Below, piece after piece: positions 1 through 7,334 of a stretch of 9,078 nucleotides of DNA (its first letter is position 1; each line of letters starts with the position of its first letter). Below the pieces are notes generated by a model that saw nothing but the letters and a program-made list of their open reading frames with translations, was not told the origin of the DNA and made no database searches. Source of the DNA: an uncultured Prevotellaceae bacterium (GTDB lineage: Bacteria > Bacteroidota > Bacteroidia > Bacteroidales > Bacteroidaceae); assembly GCA_946644025.1 (NCBI GenBank), contig CAMPCG010000099.1, positions 1-9,078 on the forward strand. Direction: 5' to 3'. The position numbers and the translations under genes were made by a program.

Positions 1-2
1 TG

Positions 3-134
3 CAGCAGATTGACGAGCGCGGCTACGCCCGCAAGTACGCCATGGACGGCCGCCCCATCACGAAGGTGGGCCTGTCCTTCTCCCGCGAAGAAAGGAACAT
101 CACCGAGTGGAAGAGCCGCGAGGAGACCGCGTAG
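3..134 (+). CDS. C-terminal end of a probable AAA-ATPase/PD-(D/E)XK nuclease-like protein (partial)
   Basis: The window opens inside a gene; 43 codons are visible before a TAG stop at 132-134. The fragment reads QQIDERGYARKY, then a DGRPITKVGLSFS segment, then RNITEWK. This pattern (an ERGYA..Y helix, a DGR turn, a K.G..FS strand, an I.EW ending) is what I recognise as the C-terminus of the abundant Bacteroidales proteins with an N-terminal AAA-ATPase-like domain and a C-terminal PD-(D/E)XK nuclease-like domain. No catalytic motif is visible in the fragment, so the family call rests on the tail alone. The molecular role of these proteins is not well established. It is separated from batB by a gap holding a promoter, so it is probably not co-transcribed with it. 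Confidence 0.6.
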   Translation, partial: QQIDERGYARKYAMDGRPITKVGLSFSREERNITEWKSREETA

Positions 135-186
135 GGTGGGGAAGGATGCCTGGCAGGGAAATGAGTAGTTAAACTTTGCGTAAATG

Positions 187-218
187 TTTGGCCATGTCAA
201 TATTTCTCACTACTTTTG
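187..218 (+). promoter_or_regulatory. Bacteroidetes-type promoter ahead of batB
   Basis: TTTG at 187-190 is followed, after exactly 20 bases, by TACTTTTG at 211-218. This matches the known Bacteroidetes housekeeping promoter, a -33 TTTG and a -7 TAnnTTTG separated by about 19-21 bases. Transcription would start near 223-227, giving a leader of about 60 bases before the batB ATG at 286. It is the only full match I found in this gap, and no comparable match lies in the short gaps of the five genes downstream, so it may drive the whole run to hisB. Confidence 0.65.
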
Positions 219-225
219 CCGCGCA

Positions 226-241
226 TTGGCGCATACGCCAA
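226..241 (+). other. Small inverted repeat at the predicted 5' end of the batB leader
   Basis: TTGGCG (226-231), a four-base CATA spacer and CGCCAA (236-241) form a perfect 6-bp stem. It begins within a few bases of the predicted transcription start, so it could be a 5'-end hairpin that stabilises the mRNA or a short operator palindrome. Sequence alone cannot tell these apart, and a 6-bp stem may be chance. Confidence 0.35.
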
Positions 242-285
242 ATTAAGAATTGATGTATCCTACCCGTAAATTGTAAATAAGACTG

Positions 286-1311
286 ATGTTTGAGAATTTC
301 CGTTTCGAGAGTCCGGAATACCTGTGGTGGCTCGTTGCTGTGGCCGTGCTGGCCTTGGTGCGTTTCATCACTTATTTCAATCAGCGCAAGCGGCTGAAGA
401 AGTTCGGCGACCCTGAACTGATTCGCCAGCTCATGCCCGACGTGTCGCGCTGGCGTCCGTTTTTCAAGTTTTGCCTGTTAGAGCTGGCCTTGGTGTTCAT
501 CATTATCATGCTTGCCCGGCCTCAGGAGGCCGGCAGCATCAGCAGTGAGGAGCGCCAGGGCATAGAGACCGTCATCTGTATGGATGTGAGTAACTCCATG
601 CTGGCCCAGGACGTCAGTCCCGACCGTCTGCGCCGTGCCAAGATGATGATAGAGAACATGATAGAGCGGTTCAGCAACGACAAGATTGGCATCATCGTCT
701 TTGCCGGCGATGCTTTCCTGCAGATGCCCATCACGAGCGACTACGTTTCGGCGAAGATGTTTCTCAGCAGCATCGACCCGTCGATGATTCGCAATCAGGG
801 CACCGACATCGCTGCTGCCATCAACATGGCCAACCAGTGCTTCACCCAGCAGGAGGAGGTGGGCAAGGCCATCATCGTCATCACCGATGGCGAGGACCAC
901 GAGGGCGGTGCCCTTGAGGCTGCCCAGGGTGCCAAGGAGAGCGGCCGCAGTGTCTACGTGCTCGGCATCGGCTCTACCAAGGGGTCGCCCATACCCAGCC
1001 CCGACGGCCGCGGCTTCATGACCGACAACCACGGCGAGACGGTCATGTCGAGGCTCAACGAGCAGATGTGCGTCGACATTGCCAAGGCCGGTGGTGGCGC
1101 CTTCATACACGTGGAGAACAACAGCAGCGCGCAGCGGCAGTTGGAAGAGGAACTGGACAAGCTGCAGAAAGGCGAGACCACCATCTACAGTGACTACGAA
1201 GACCATTTCCAGGTGTTCGGCATTGTCGCCCTGCTGCTTATCATCCTCGAGATATGCATCCTCGACCGAAAGAACCCGTTATTTAAGAACATCAAACTCT
1301 TCAAGAAATGA
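286..1311 (+). CDS. batB: BatB-like VWA-domain membrane protein
   Basis: This 341-residue protein matches BatB of the Bacteroidetes aerotolerance (Bat) operon. Two N-terminal hydrophobic segments (about 13-28 and 60-77) and one near the C-terminus (about 308-326) would anchor it in the inner membrane, with the von Willebrand factor A domain between about 90 and 290 in the periplasm. The metal-ion adhesion site is intact: DVSNS at 100-104, GTD at 172-174 and ITDGED at 199-204. The ARPQ motif just before the VWA domain is typical of BatA/BatB proteins. Bat proteins are thought to form a periplasmic complex with BatC, but their biochemical role is not settled. The ATG at 286 is chosen because it gives a full-length BatB start and lies about 60 bases after the promoter. 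The stop overlaps batC by four bases (ATGA), which implies translational coupling. Neither batA nor moxR precedes it here. Confidence 0.9.
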   Translation: MFENFRFESPEYLWWLVAVAVLALVRFITYFNQRKRLKKFGDPELIRQLMPDVSRWRPFFKFCLLELALVFIIIMLARPQEAGSISSEERQGIETVICMDVSNSMLAQDVSPDRLRRAKMMIENMIERFSNDKIGIIVFAGDAFLQMPITSDYVSAKMFLSSIDPSMIRNQGTDIAAAINMANQCFTQQEEVGKAIIVITDGEDHEGGALEAAQGAKESGRSVYVLGIGSTKGSPIPSPDGRGFMTDNHGETVMSRLNEQMCVDIAKAGGGAFIHVENNSSAQRQLEEELDKLQKGETTIYSDYEDHFQVFGIVALLLIILEICILDRKNPLFKNIKLFKK

Positions 1312-2009
1312 TACGCTCAGTTTTGCTTGTTATTGTTTTCACGTTGTTCGCCGGTGCAGTGCAAGCCGACAACCGACAGGCACGCAAGTATATACGTCAG
1401 GGCAATAGCCTCTACCGTCAGGGAAAGCAGCACGAGGCCACCGTTGCCTACTTCAAGGCAGTCGCTGCCGACAGCACCGACGCGCGGGCTCAGTATAACC
1501 TGGCCACGTCGATGTTTCCCGAGAATTGGAAAATGGTGCAGAAGGAACAGACCGACACCATGGTGCAGACCCTCATCAAGGCTGCGGAGCTGGAGCAGAA
1601 CCCCATGCGGCGTTCGAAAGCCTTCCACAACGTGGGAACCCTGTTTCAGAACGCCAAAGAGTTCAAGATGGCCATCGAAGCCTACAAGAACGCGCTGCGC
1701 AGCAACCCTGCCGACGACGAGAGCCGCTATAACCTCGTGCTCTGTCAGCGCCAGCTGAAGAACGACAGCACCGGACAGAATCAGCAGCAGCAAAATCAGC
1801 AGCAGCAACAGCAAGAGCAGGAGAAACAGCAGCAGGAGCAGCAACAGCAGCAACAAAAGCAGGAGCAGCAACAGCAGCAGGAGCCGCCCATGAGCAAGGA
1901 GAATGCCGAACAGCTGCTCAACGCCGCCATGCAGGAAGAGAAGAAGACGCAGGAGAAGATGCAGCAGATGCAGCAGGGACAGCGTCGGCAGATAGAGAAA
2001 AACTGGTAA
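1308..2009 (+). CDS. batC: BatC-like periplasmic TPR protein
   Basis: This 233-residue protein begins with a signal peptide (about 1-20, ending AVQA). TPR-like helices follow at about 24-58 (Y.QGNSLYRQGK, then A..YFKA) and 101-140 (A.HNVGTLF, then A..AYKNALRSNP). From 157 to 191 the chain is almost all glutamine with some E, K and N, encoded mainly by CAG with some CAA. The charged tail (about 195-233), ending in KNW, resembles the conserved C-terminus of BatC proteins. TPR proteins are scaffolds, and BatC is expected to sit in the periplasm with BatB. The ATG overlaps the batB stop, so the two are translated together. No batD or batE follows: the next gene is a glycoside hydrolase after 21 bases. 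The length of the glutamine tract may vary between strains. Confidence 0.88.
   Translation: MIRSVLLVIVFTLFAGAVQADNRQARKYIRQGNSLYRQGKQHEATVAYFKAVAADSTDARAQYNLATSMFPENWKMVQKEQTDTMVQTLIKAAELEQNPMRRSKAFHNVGTLFQNAKEFKMAIEAYKNALRSNPADDESRYNLVLCQRQLKNDSTGQNQQQQNQQQQQQEQEKQQQEQQQQQQKQEQQQQQEPPMSKENAEQLLNAAMQEEKKTQEKMQQMQQGQRRQIEKNW
1780..1881 (+). repeat. CAG/CAA-rich tract coding for polyglutamine in batC
   Basis: About 100 bases are dominated by CAG and CAA codons broken by GAG, AAA and AAT, giving a Q-rich, E/K-dotted low-complexity segment (residues about 158-191). The mixed codons make it less slippage-prone than a pure CAG run. Its antisense strand gives a spurious leucine-rich open frame. Confidence 0.8.
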
Positions 2010-2030
2010 AAGATAAACACTAAGATTATT

Positions 2031-5000
2031 ATGAAGACAAGACTATTCTTAGCAGCCGTAATGGCGTTGACTACCGCCACGGCCACCGCACAAAGTGAGT
2101 TATACCCCAAGCATTTCGACCTGGAGCAGGTGACGCTGCTCGACGGTCCGATGAAGCGGGCCATGGACCTGAACATCCGGATGCTCCTGCAGTATGACAC
2201 CGACCGTCTGCTCACGCCTTTCGTGCGCCAGTCGGGCCTGGCCGCCACCACCGACCAGTCGTCTCCTTACTACCAGTGGCTCACTAAGCACCCCAACTTC
2301 AAGAACTGGGGCGGCGATGCCGGCTTTGACCTCAGCGGTCATGTGGGCGGTCACTACCTCTCGGCCCTCGCCTTGGCCTACGCTGCCTGTCACGATGAGG
2401 CCCTGCGCGCGCAGCTCAAGGAGCGGCTCGACTATATGCTCCAGGTGATGAAGGACTGTCAGGACGCCTACGACCAGAGCACCGAGGGACTCTACGGCTT
2501 CATCGGCGGACAGCCCATCAACGACTCCTGGAAAGCCTTGTACAAGGGCGACCTGTCTAAGATTCAGGGCAACTGGGGATGGGTGCCCTTCTACGTGCAG
2601 CACAAGATTCTCGCCGGACTGCGCGATGCCTACCTCTACGGCAACAGCCCCGTGGCCAAGGAACTGTTCCGCAAGCTGGCCGACTGGAGCGTCAACCTGG
2701 TGAGCAACGTGAGCGACAGCGCCTTCGAGAGCTTCCTCAACTGCGAGCACGGCGGCATGAACGAGTCGCTGCTCGACGCCTATCAGCTCTTCGGCGACCA
2801 GAAATACCTCACCGCCGCCAAGAAGTTCACCCACAAGGCCATGCTCAACGGTATGCAGACGCTCAGCACCACCTTCCTCGACGGCAAGCACGCCAACACC
2901 CAGGTGCCCAAGTACATCGGCATGGAGCGCATCTATGAAGAGGATGCCACGGCATCGGCCTACAAGAAAGCCGCCGAGAACTTCTGGCAGGACGTGGCCC
3001 AGAACCGCACCGTCTGCATAGGCGGCAACTCGGTGGGCGAGCACTTCCTGGCCAAGGCCAATGCCAACCGATACATTGACCAGCTGGACGGCCCCGAGTC
3101 GTGTAACTCTAACAACATGCTGAAGTTCTCGGAGATGCTCTTCGACCGCACCACCGACGCCAAGTACGTCGACTTCTACGAGGGCACGATGTGGAACCAC
3201 ATCCTTTCCACCCAAGACCCCACGACCGGCGGCTACGTCTACTTCACCACCTTGCGTCCGCAGGGCTACCGCATCTACTCGCAGGTGAACCAGGGCATGT
3301 GGTGCTGCGTGGGAACGGGCATGGAGAACCACTCCAAGTATGGCCATTTCATCTACACCCACGATGGCGCCTCCACGCTCTACGTCAACCTCTTCACCCC
3401 GTCGCGTCTCTTGAGTGACGATTTTGCCGTCACCCAGCAGACGCTCTTCCCCAACATCAACCCCGCTGCCTCCAACATCCCCACGTCTCAGACGGCCACC
3501 ACCGAGATTACCGTCGAGAAGGCCGGCACCTACACCATCGCCCTGCGCCATCCGTCGTGGGCCGGCAAGGAATATGCCGTGATGGTCAACGGTACTGCCG
3601 TCAACCAGGCCGTCACCCAGGGCGTGGCCAGCTACGTGAACATCAACCGCACGTGGAGCGTGGGCGACAAGATTACAGTCTGGCTGCCTATGGAGCTACG
3701 CTACGAGGAGTGCCCGAGCTACACCGACTACATCGCCTTTAAGTTCGGCCCCATCCTTCTCGGCGCTCAGACCTCGAAGGACTACGAGATAGACTACTCT
3801 GTCGTCGGCCCCATTCCCGACTATGACATCTCCTACCTGCCCACCGAGACGCTGCAGAACGAATATGGCGGCGAGGGCCGCATGGATCATGCTCCCGGCA
3901 GCCGCGCCACGTCGAAGAGCCTCATCGACGCCCCCATGCTCATCGGCAATCGTGCCGACGTGCTCAGTCGCATAGAGCCGATTGTGGGCGACAACCTCAG
4001 CTTCAGCATCGACGTGTCGCGTCCCGACGTGACGTCCTATAAGTGGAAGGCCCTCAAGCTCGTGCCCTTCTACCAGATTCACCATGCCCGCTATATGTGC
4101 TATTGGTATCAGCAGACGGCCGAGAACTTCGCCGCCAGCGACATGGCCAAGACCGAGGCCGAGCGCGAGGCACTGGCCGTGCGCACCCTCGACTTCGTGG
4201 CTCCCGGCGAACAGCAGAGCGAGGCCGGACACGCCGCCCAGCACAGCAGCGACTCCTCCACCGGACTCTACAACAGCGAGCGCTACCGCGACGCTCGCGC
4301 CAACGGCTTCATCCAGTACACATTATATAATAATAGTGGTGTGGACACGAACCTCAGCATCATGTTCCGCTTCAACCTGGCCGACCGCGGCCGCAAGGCT
4401 ACGCTCACCGTCGACGGCGTGAAGCTGGCCGACATCACCATACCCACGTCGTTCAAGGGCAGCGACCAGAACGGATTCTACAACGTGGAGTATGCCATTC
4501 CTGCCGAGCTGGCCAAGGGCAAGACGCAGTTCGTCGTCCGCCTCACGGCCAGCAGCACGACCCTCTGTCCCGGCGTCTACTACGTGCGGCTGATGAGCGA
4601 CTACAATGCCGAGGCCAACGCCTACCAGTTTCGCTGCACCGACTGGACAACGGGCGATGCCAACCGCGTGGCTGCCAGCCGCTTCACCTACGACACCGAG
4701 AAGAACACCCTGACCGTAAACGCCGGTACGGGGGCCAACAACGTGGCGCTGACGATGAAGTGGCAGGAACTGGACTACGACATCTCGAAAGACCAGATTT
4801 ACCTTGTCGTGCGCGGCACGAACCTCAAGACCACCAGCGGCGCCAGCTACCTGTGGTGGCTCAACGGCACCAACCGCGGCTCGCAGGTGGCTCCCGCCAA
4901 TGTGAACGTCACCACGCTGGACGGGGAGCAGCAGCAGGTCATAGCCTTCAACATGAAGACCAGCGGCCTCTACGATAACTTCACCCAGGAGCGTAACAGC

Positions 5001-5240
5001 GTGTGCATGGGCCAGACCATCTTCGGCCTGACCTCTACCACCGGCACAAGCACCATACACGACATCAACTTCGTGGCCGACGTGTCCGACTATCTGTCCA
5101 TGACGACCGGCATCAACACCCTCGTGCAGCCCGCCACCGACGGCAGCGCTTACACCCTTGATGGCCGAAAGGTGCAGCGGCACAATGCCGGCATGGGCCA
5201 TCGGATAGCCATCACGAATGGTAAAAAACAAGTCTGGTAA
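2031..5240 (+). CDS. Secreted GH127/GH146-like beta-L-arabinofuranosidase with extra C-terminal domains
   Basis: This 1069-residue protein starts with a type I signal peptide (1-20, ATA before Q21). The (alpha/alpha)6-barrel of the DUF1680/GH127 fold follows, with GHVGGHYLSA near residue 105 and CEHGGMNE at 238-245. Bifidobacterial HypBA1 (GH127) uses a zinc-bound cysteine nucleophile. Its key residues have counterparts here: the acid/base Glu as E337 in GEHF, zinc ligands as E356 and C358 in ESC, and the nucleophile and partner as C425-C426 in WCCVGTG. The predicted role is removal of beta-L-arabinofuranose from plant polysaccharides or glycoproteins, in the periplasm or at the cell surface. 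Beta-rich regions follow: about 480-700, 720-850 (DUF6805-like by appearance) and 871-1030 (unrecognised). The tail has YTLDGRKV (1041-1048) and NGKK near the end. I cannot separate GH127 from GH146. No susC/susD genes are adjacent. Confidence 0.85.
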   Translation: MKTRLFLAAVMALTTATATAQSELYPKHFDLEQVTLLDGPMKRAMDLNIRMLLQYDTDRLLTPFVRQSGLAATTDQSSPYYQWLTKHPNFKNWGGDAGFDLSGHVGGHYLSALALAYAACHDEALRAQLKERLDYMLQVMKDCQDAYDQSTEGLYGFIGGQPINDSWKALYKGDLSKIQGNWGWVPFYVQHKILAGLRDAYLYGNSPVAKELFRKLADWSVNLVSNVSDSAFESFLNCEHGGMNESLLDAYQLFGDQKYLTAAKKFTHKAMLNGMQTLSTTFLDGKHANTQVPKYIGMERIYEEDATASAYKKAAENFWQDVAQNRTVCIGGNSVGEHFLAKANANRYIDQLDGPESCNSNNMLKFSEMLFDRTTDAKYVDFYEGTMWNHILSTQDPTTGGYVYFTTLRPQGYRIYSQVNQGMWCCVGTGMENHSKYGHFIYTHDGASTLYVNLFTPSRLLSDDFAVTQQTLFPNINPAASNIPTSQTATTEITVEKAGTYTIALRHPSWAGKEYAVMVNGTAVNQAVTQGVASYVNINRTWSVGDKITVWLPMELRYEECPSYTDYIAFKFGPILLGAQTSKDYEIDYSVVGPIPDYDISYLPTETLQNEYGGEGRMDHAPGSRATSKSLIDAPMLIGNRADVLSRIEPIVGDNLSFSIDVSRPDVTSYKWKALKLVPFYQIHHARYMCYWYQQTAENFAASDMAKTEAEREALAVRTLDFVAPGEQQSEAGHAAQHSSDSSTGLYNSERYRDARANGFIQYTLYNNSGVDTNLSIMFRFNLADRGRKATLTVDGVKLADITIPTSFKGSDQNGFYNVEYAIPAELAKGKTQFVVRLTASSTTLCPGVYYVRLMSDYNAEANAYQFRCTDWTTGDANRVAASRFTYDTEKNTLTVNAGTGANNVALTMKWQELDYDISKDQIYLVVRGTNLKTTSGASYLWWLNGTNRGSQVAPANVNVTTLDGEQQQVIAFNMKTSGLYDNFTQERNSVCMGQTIFGLTSTTGTSTIHDINFVADVSDYLSMTTGINTLVQPATDGSAYTLDGRKVQRHNAGMGHRIAITNGKKQVW

Positions 5241-5252
5241 TCCCGGCGTATT

Positions 5253-6230
5253 ATGGAAAACAAAGCCGAACTGAAACTGCTGCGCCCGCGCAGCCTCGCC
5301 GCCGTCATCACCGACGGCTATCGCCTCTACATAGCCACATTTCGCACCCTGTTCCGCTCTTCCTGGCCGGTGGCCATTGTCTATGCCCTGGCCTTTGCCC
5401 TCTTCATGGGCGATGTGGTCAACAACGTCATTCCCCTGCAGATAAGCCTGGCCAGTGCGGGCGCGTCGGCCGTGCCCTCCGCCCTCATCTTTTCCTCCGT
5501 CCTCGCCCTGTTCTACGTCTTGGCCATCTATCTTTTGGCAGCCCAGGCGCTGAGGGTCTTCCGCGAGCATAAGTCCACCGACGACGTCACCCGTCCCCTC
5601 AAGTGGTACGGGCGGCTGTGCCTGCCGTGCTTCCTCCGCCTGCTTGTCGTGGCCTTGTGGATGCTCTTGCTGGGCATCGTCATCAACGTGCTCTTCGCCG
5701 CCGTCATCATGGGCATCCTCTCGCTCGGCGTGGTGGGCAGCATCGGCAAGTCGGTAGCCTCGCTGGTGTTGCTCTTCGTCCTCGTGGCTATTGCCATCGC
5801 TCTCGTCGTGCCCCTTTACTACACCGTTATGCGGGCGCTGCTCGCCGACGGCAAGGTGAAGCTGGCCCCGCCGGTGCGTGGCTACAGCCGCGGACTGCGC
5901 CACTGGGGGCTGCTCTTCGCCACCCTCTTCGTGGTCTGCCTCTTCACCGGCCTGCTCTCGCTCGTGTGCGAACTGCCCGCCGTCATCATGGCCGCAGCTA
6001 ACACCCTGGCCTATGTGGGGCTGGCAACGGGCGACCCGCTCGGTATGCCCGAGAGCATGGTGCCCCTCACATACATCGTGTTCTTCCTCGCCGGGTTCAT
6101 CCAGGCCTACGTACACCTCTCCTCACTCTATCCCCTCTACTATGCCTACGGCTCCATTGAGCAGCAGGAGGCAGAACGTAAGACGATGCTTATCTCCTCA
6201 ACTCCTTACTCCTCAACTCCTCAGTCATGA
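5253..6230 (+). CDS. Multi-pass integral membrane protein of unknown function
   Basis: I do not recognise a characterised family. The 325-residue product has a cytosolic-looking N-terminus ([18 protein letters not shown]) followed by about six or seven hydrophobic segments near 37-55, 76-98, 124-143, 145-163, 168-190, 217-240 and 270-290. A basic loop (about 195-217) lies between the later ones. No signal peptide, transporter signature or obvious catalytic motif is visible. It starts 12 bases after the glycoside hydrolase stop and its TGA overlaps the hisB ATG (ATGA), so it is probably co-transcribed with both and translationally coupled to HisB. The last residues ([11 protein letters not shown]) are encoded by a 15-bp direct duplication and look like a recent extension of the coding frame and not conserved protein. 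The ATG at 5253 is the first in the gap and gives a sensible membrane-protein start. Confidence 0.75.
   Translation: MENKAELKLLRPRSLAAVITDGYRLYIATFRTLFRSSWPVAIVYALAFALFMGDVVNNVIPLQISLASAGASAVPSALIFSSVLALFYVLAIYLLAAQALRVFREHKSTDDVTRPLKWYGRLCLPCFLRLLVVALWMLLLGIVINVLFAAVIMGILSLGVVGSIGKSVASLVLLFVLVAIAIALVVPLYYTVMRALLADGKVKLAPPVRGYSRGLRHWGLLFATLFVVCLFTGLLSLVCELPAVIMAAANTLAYVGLATGDPLGMPESMVPLTYIVFFLAGFIQAYVHLSSLYPLYYAYGSIEQQEAERKTMLISSTPYSSTPQS
6194..6223 (+). repeat. 15-bp direct duplication at the 3' end of the membrane protein gene
   Basis: Bases 6194-6208 (CTCCTCAACTCCTTA) and 6209-6223 (CTCCTCAACTCCTCA) differ at one position. Being 15 bp, the duplication stays in frame and codes SSTPY then SSTPQ. 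CTCCT recurs at spacings of 8, 7 and 8 bases. The AACTCCT wording is shared with the 7-bp array upstream of queC. Confidence 0.8.
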
Positions 6231-7315
6231 AACGCATACTCTTCATAGACCGTGACGGTACCCTTGTAGAGGAGCCTCACGACGAGCAGGTTGACGCCCT
6301 TGAGAAGGTGCGCTTCAAGCCCGGCGTGTTTCGCTGGCTGGCCTTTTTGCGCGAGAAGACCGACTTCCTCTTTGTCATGGTGAGCAACCAGGACGGCCTG
6401 GGCACGCCCTCCTTCCCCGAGGACACCTTCTGGCCCGCCCATAACTTCATCCTCGAGACCCTGCGCGGCGAGGGCATCACCTTCGACGACATACTCATAG
6501 ACCCCCACTTCCCCGAGGACAACGCCCCCACCCGCAAGCCCCAGACGGGACTCGTACGTAAATATATTGACGACCCCGACGTGGACATCCAAGGCAGCTA
6601 CGTCATCGGCGACCGCGAGACCGACCGACTCTTTGCCCAGAACATCGGCTGCAAGGCACTCATATTAGGCCAGCCAGACTTCTCGATTTCCTCGCCTCTG
6701 ACATGGCAGCAAGTGGCCGAGACCATCTATGCCGGCGAGCGAAACGCCGCTTACCGCCGTGTGACGAAGGAGACCGACATCGACGTGCGCCTGACCCTCG
6801 ACGGCAGTGGACAGGCCGACATACAGACGGGCCTCGGGTTCTTCGACCACATGCTCGAACAGATTGCCCGTCACGGTCAGATAGATCTCTTCATACATAC
6901 CAAGGGCGACCTGCATGTGGACGAGCACCACACCATCGAAGACACTGCCTTGGCCCTGGGCGAGTGTCTGCTCAAGGCCCTGGGCGACAAGCGCGGCATC
7001 GAGCGTTATGGCTTCTCACTGCCCATGGACGACTGCCATGCCCACGTCTGCCTCGACTTCGGCGGACGTCCCTGGCTCATTTGGAAGACCGAGTTCCACC
7101 GTGAGCGCATCGGCGATGTGCCCACCGAGATGTTCTTCCATTTCTTCAAGAGCCTCAGCGATGCTGCCCGCATGAATCTCTACATAGAGGCCGAGGGCGA
7201 CAACGAGCACCACAAGGCCGAAGCCATCTTCAAGGCTTTGGCGCGTGCACTCAGGGCCGCCGTGCGACGCGATGTCTACCACTATCAGCTGCCCTCGACA
7301 AAAGGAGTGCTTTGA
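6227..7315 (+). CDS. hisB: Bifunctional histidinol-phosphatase / imidazoleglycerol-phosphate dehydratase
   Basis: This 362-residue two-domain enzyme would catalyse two cytosolic steps of histidine synthesis. The N-terminal HAD phosphatase (about 1-165) has DRDGT with D8 and D10, SN at 53-54, K104 in RKP and GDRETD at 128-133. The C-terminal dehydratase (about 172-362) has the metal-binding histidine motifs: [13 protein letters not shown] (205-217), [14 protein letters not shown] (232-245), DDCHAHV (268-274) and [11 protein letters not shown] (323-333). The phosphatase loop that binds zinc in E. coli HisB through three cysteines and one histidine reads [14 protein letters not shown] here. The histidine is kept and the cysteines are absent, so the loop may not bind zinc. 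The ATG overlaps the preceding stop. No other his gene is in the window, which is unusual because Bacteroidales often keep hisB with hisG, hisD and hisC. It ends just before the 8-bp repeat array. Confidence 0.95.
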   Translation: MKRILFIDRDGTLVEEPHDEQVDALEKVRFKPGVFRWLAFLREKTDFLFVMVSNQDGLGTPSFPEDTFWPAHNFILETLRGEGITFDDILIDPHFPEDNAPTRKPQTGLVRKYIDDPDVDIQGSYVIGDRETDRLFAQNIGCKALILGQPDFSISSPLTWQQVAETIYAGERNAAYRRVTKETDIDVRLTLDGSGQADIQTGLGFFDHMLEQIARHGQIDLFIHTKGDLHVDEHHTIEDTALALGECLLKALGDKRGIERYGFSLPMDDCHAHVCLDFGGRPWLIWKTEFHRERIGDVPTEMFFHFFKSLSDAARMNLYIEAEGDNEHHKAEAIFKALARALRAAVRRDVYHYQLPSTKGVL

Positions 7316-7334
7316 AAATAATCAAGAGAAGGGG

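Noticed and set aside
1308..1311. Frameshift between batB and batC
   Set aside because: ATGA overlap is a normal coupled stop/start. Both proteins are full length, and batC has its own signal peptide.
1317..1871. Leucine-rich open frame on the minus strand
   Set aside because: The leucine run is just the reverse complement of the CAG tract of batC.
2010..2030. Separate promoter for the glycoside hydrolase
   Set aside because: The 21-base gap is A-rich but has no TAnnTTTG element, and I found no convincing TTTG-spaced match just upstream.
2100..3551. 483-codon open frame on the minus strand
   Set aside because: It is antisense to the glycoside hydrolase catalytic domain, whose zinc and nucleophile motifs are intact. 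The composition is that of a codon-bias shadow.
4323..6116. 597-codon open frame on the minus strand
   Set aside because: It lies opposite two well-supported genes, is rich in H, G, V and A as expected for an antisense shadow in GC-rich DNA, crosses the gene boundary and shows no family motif.
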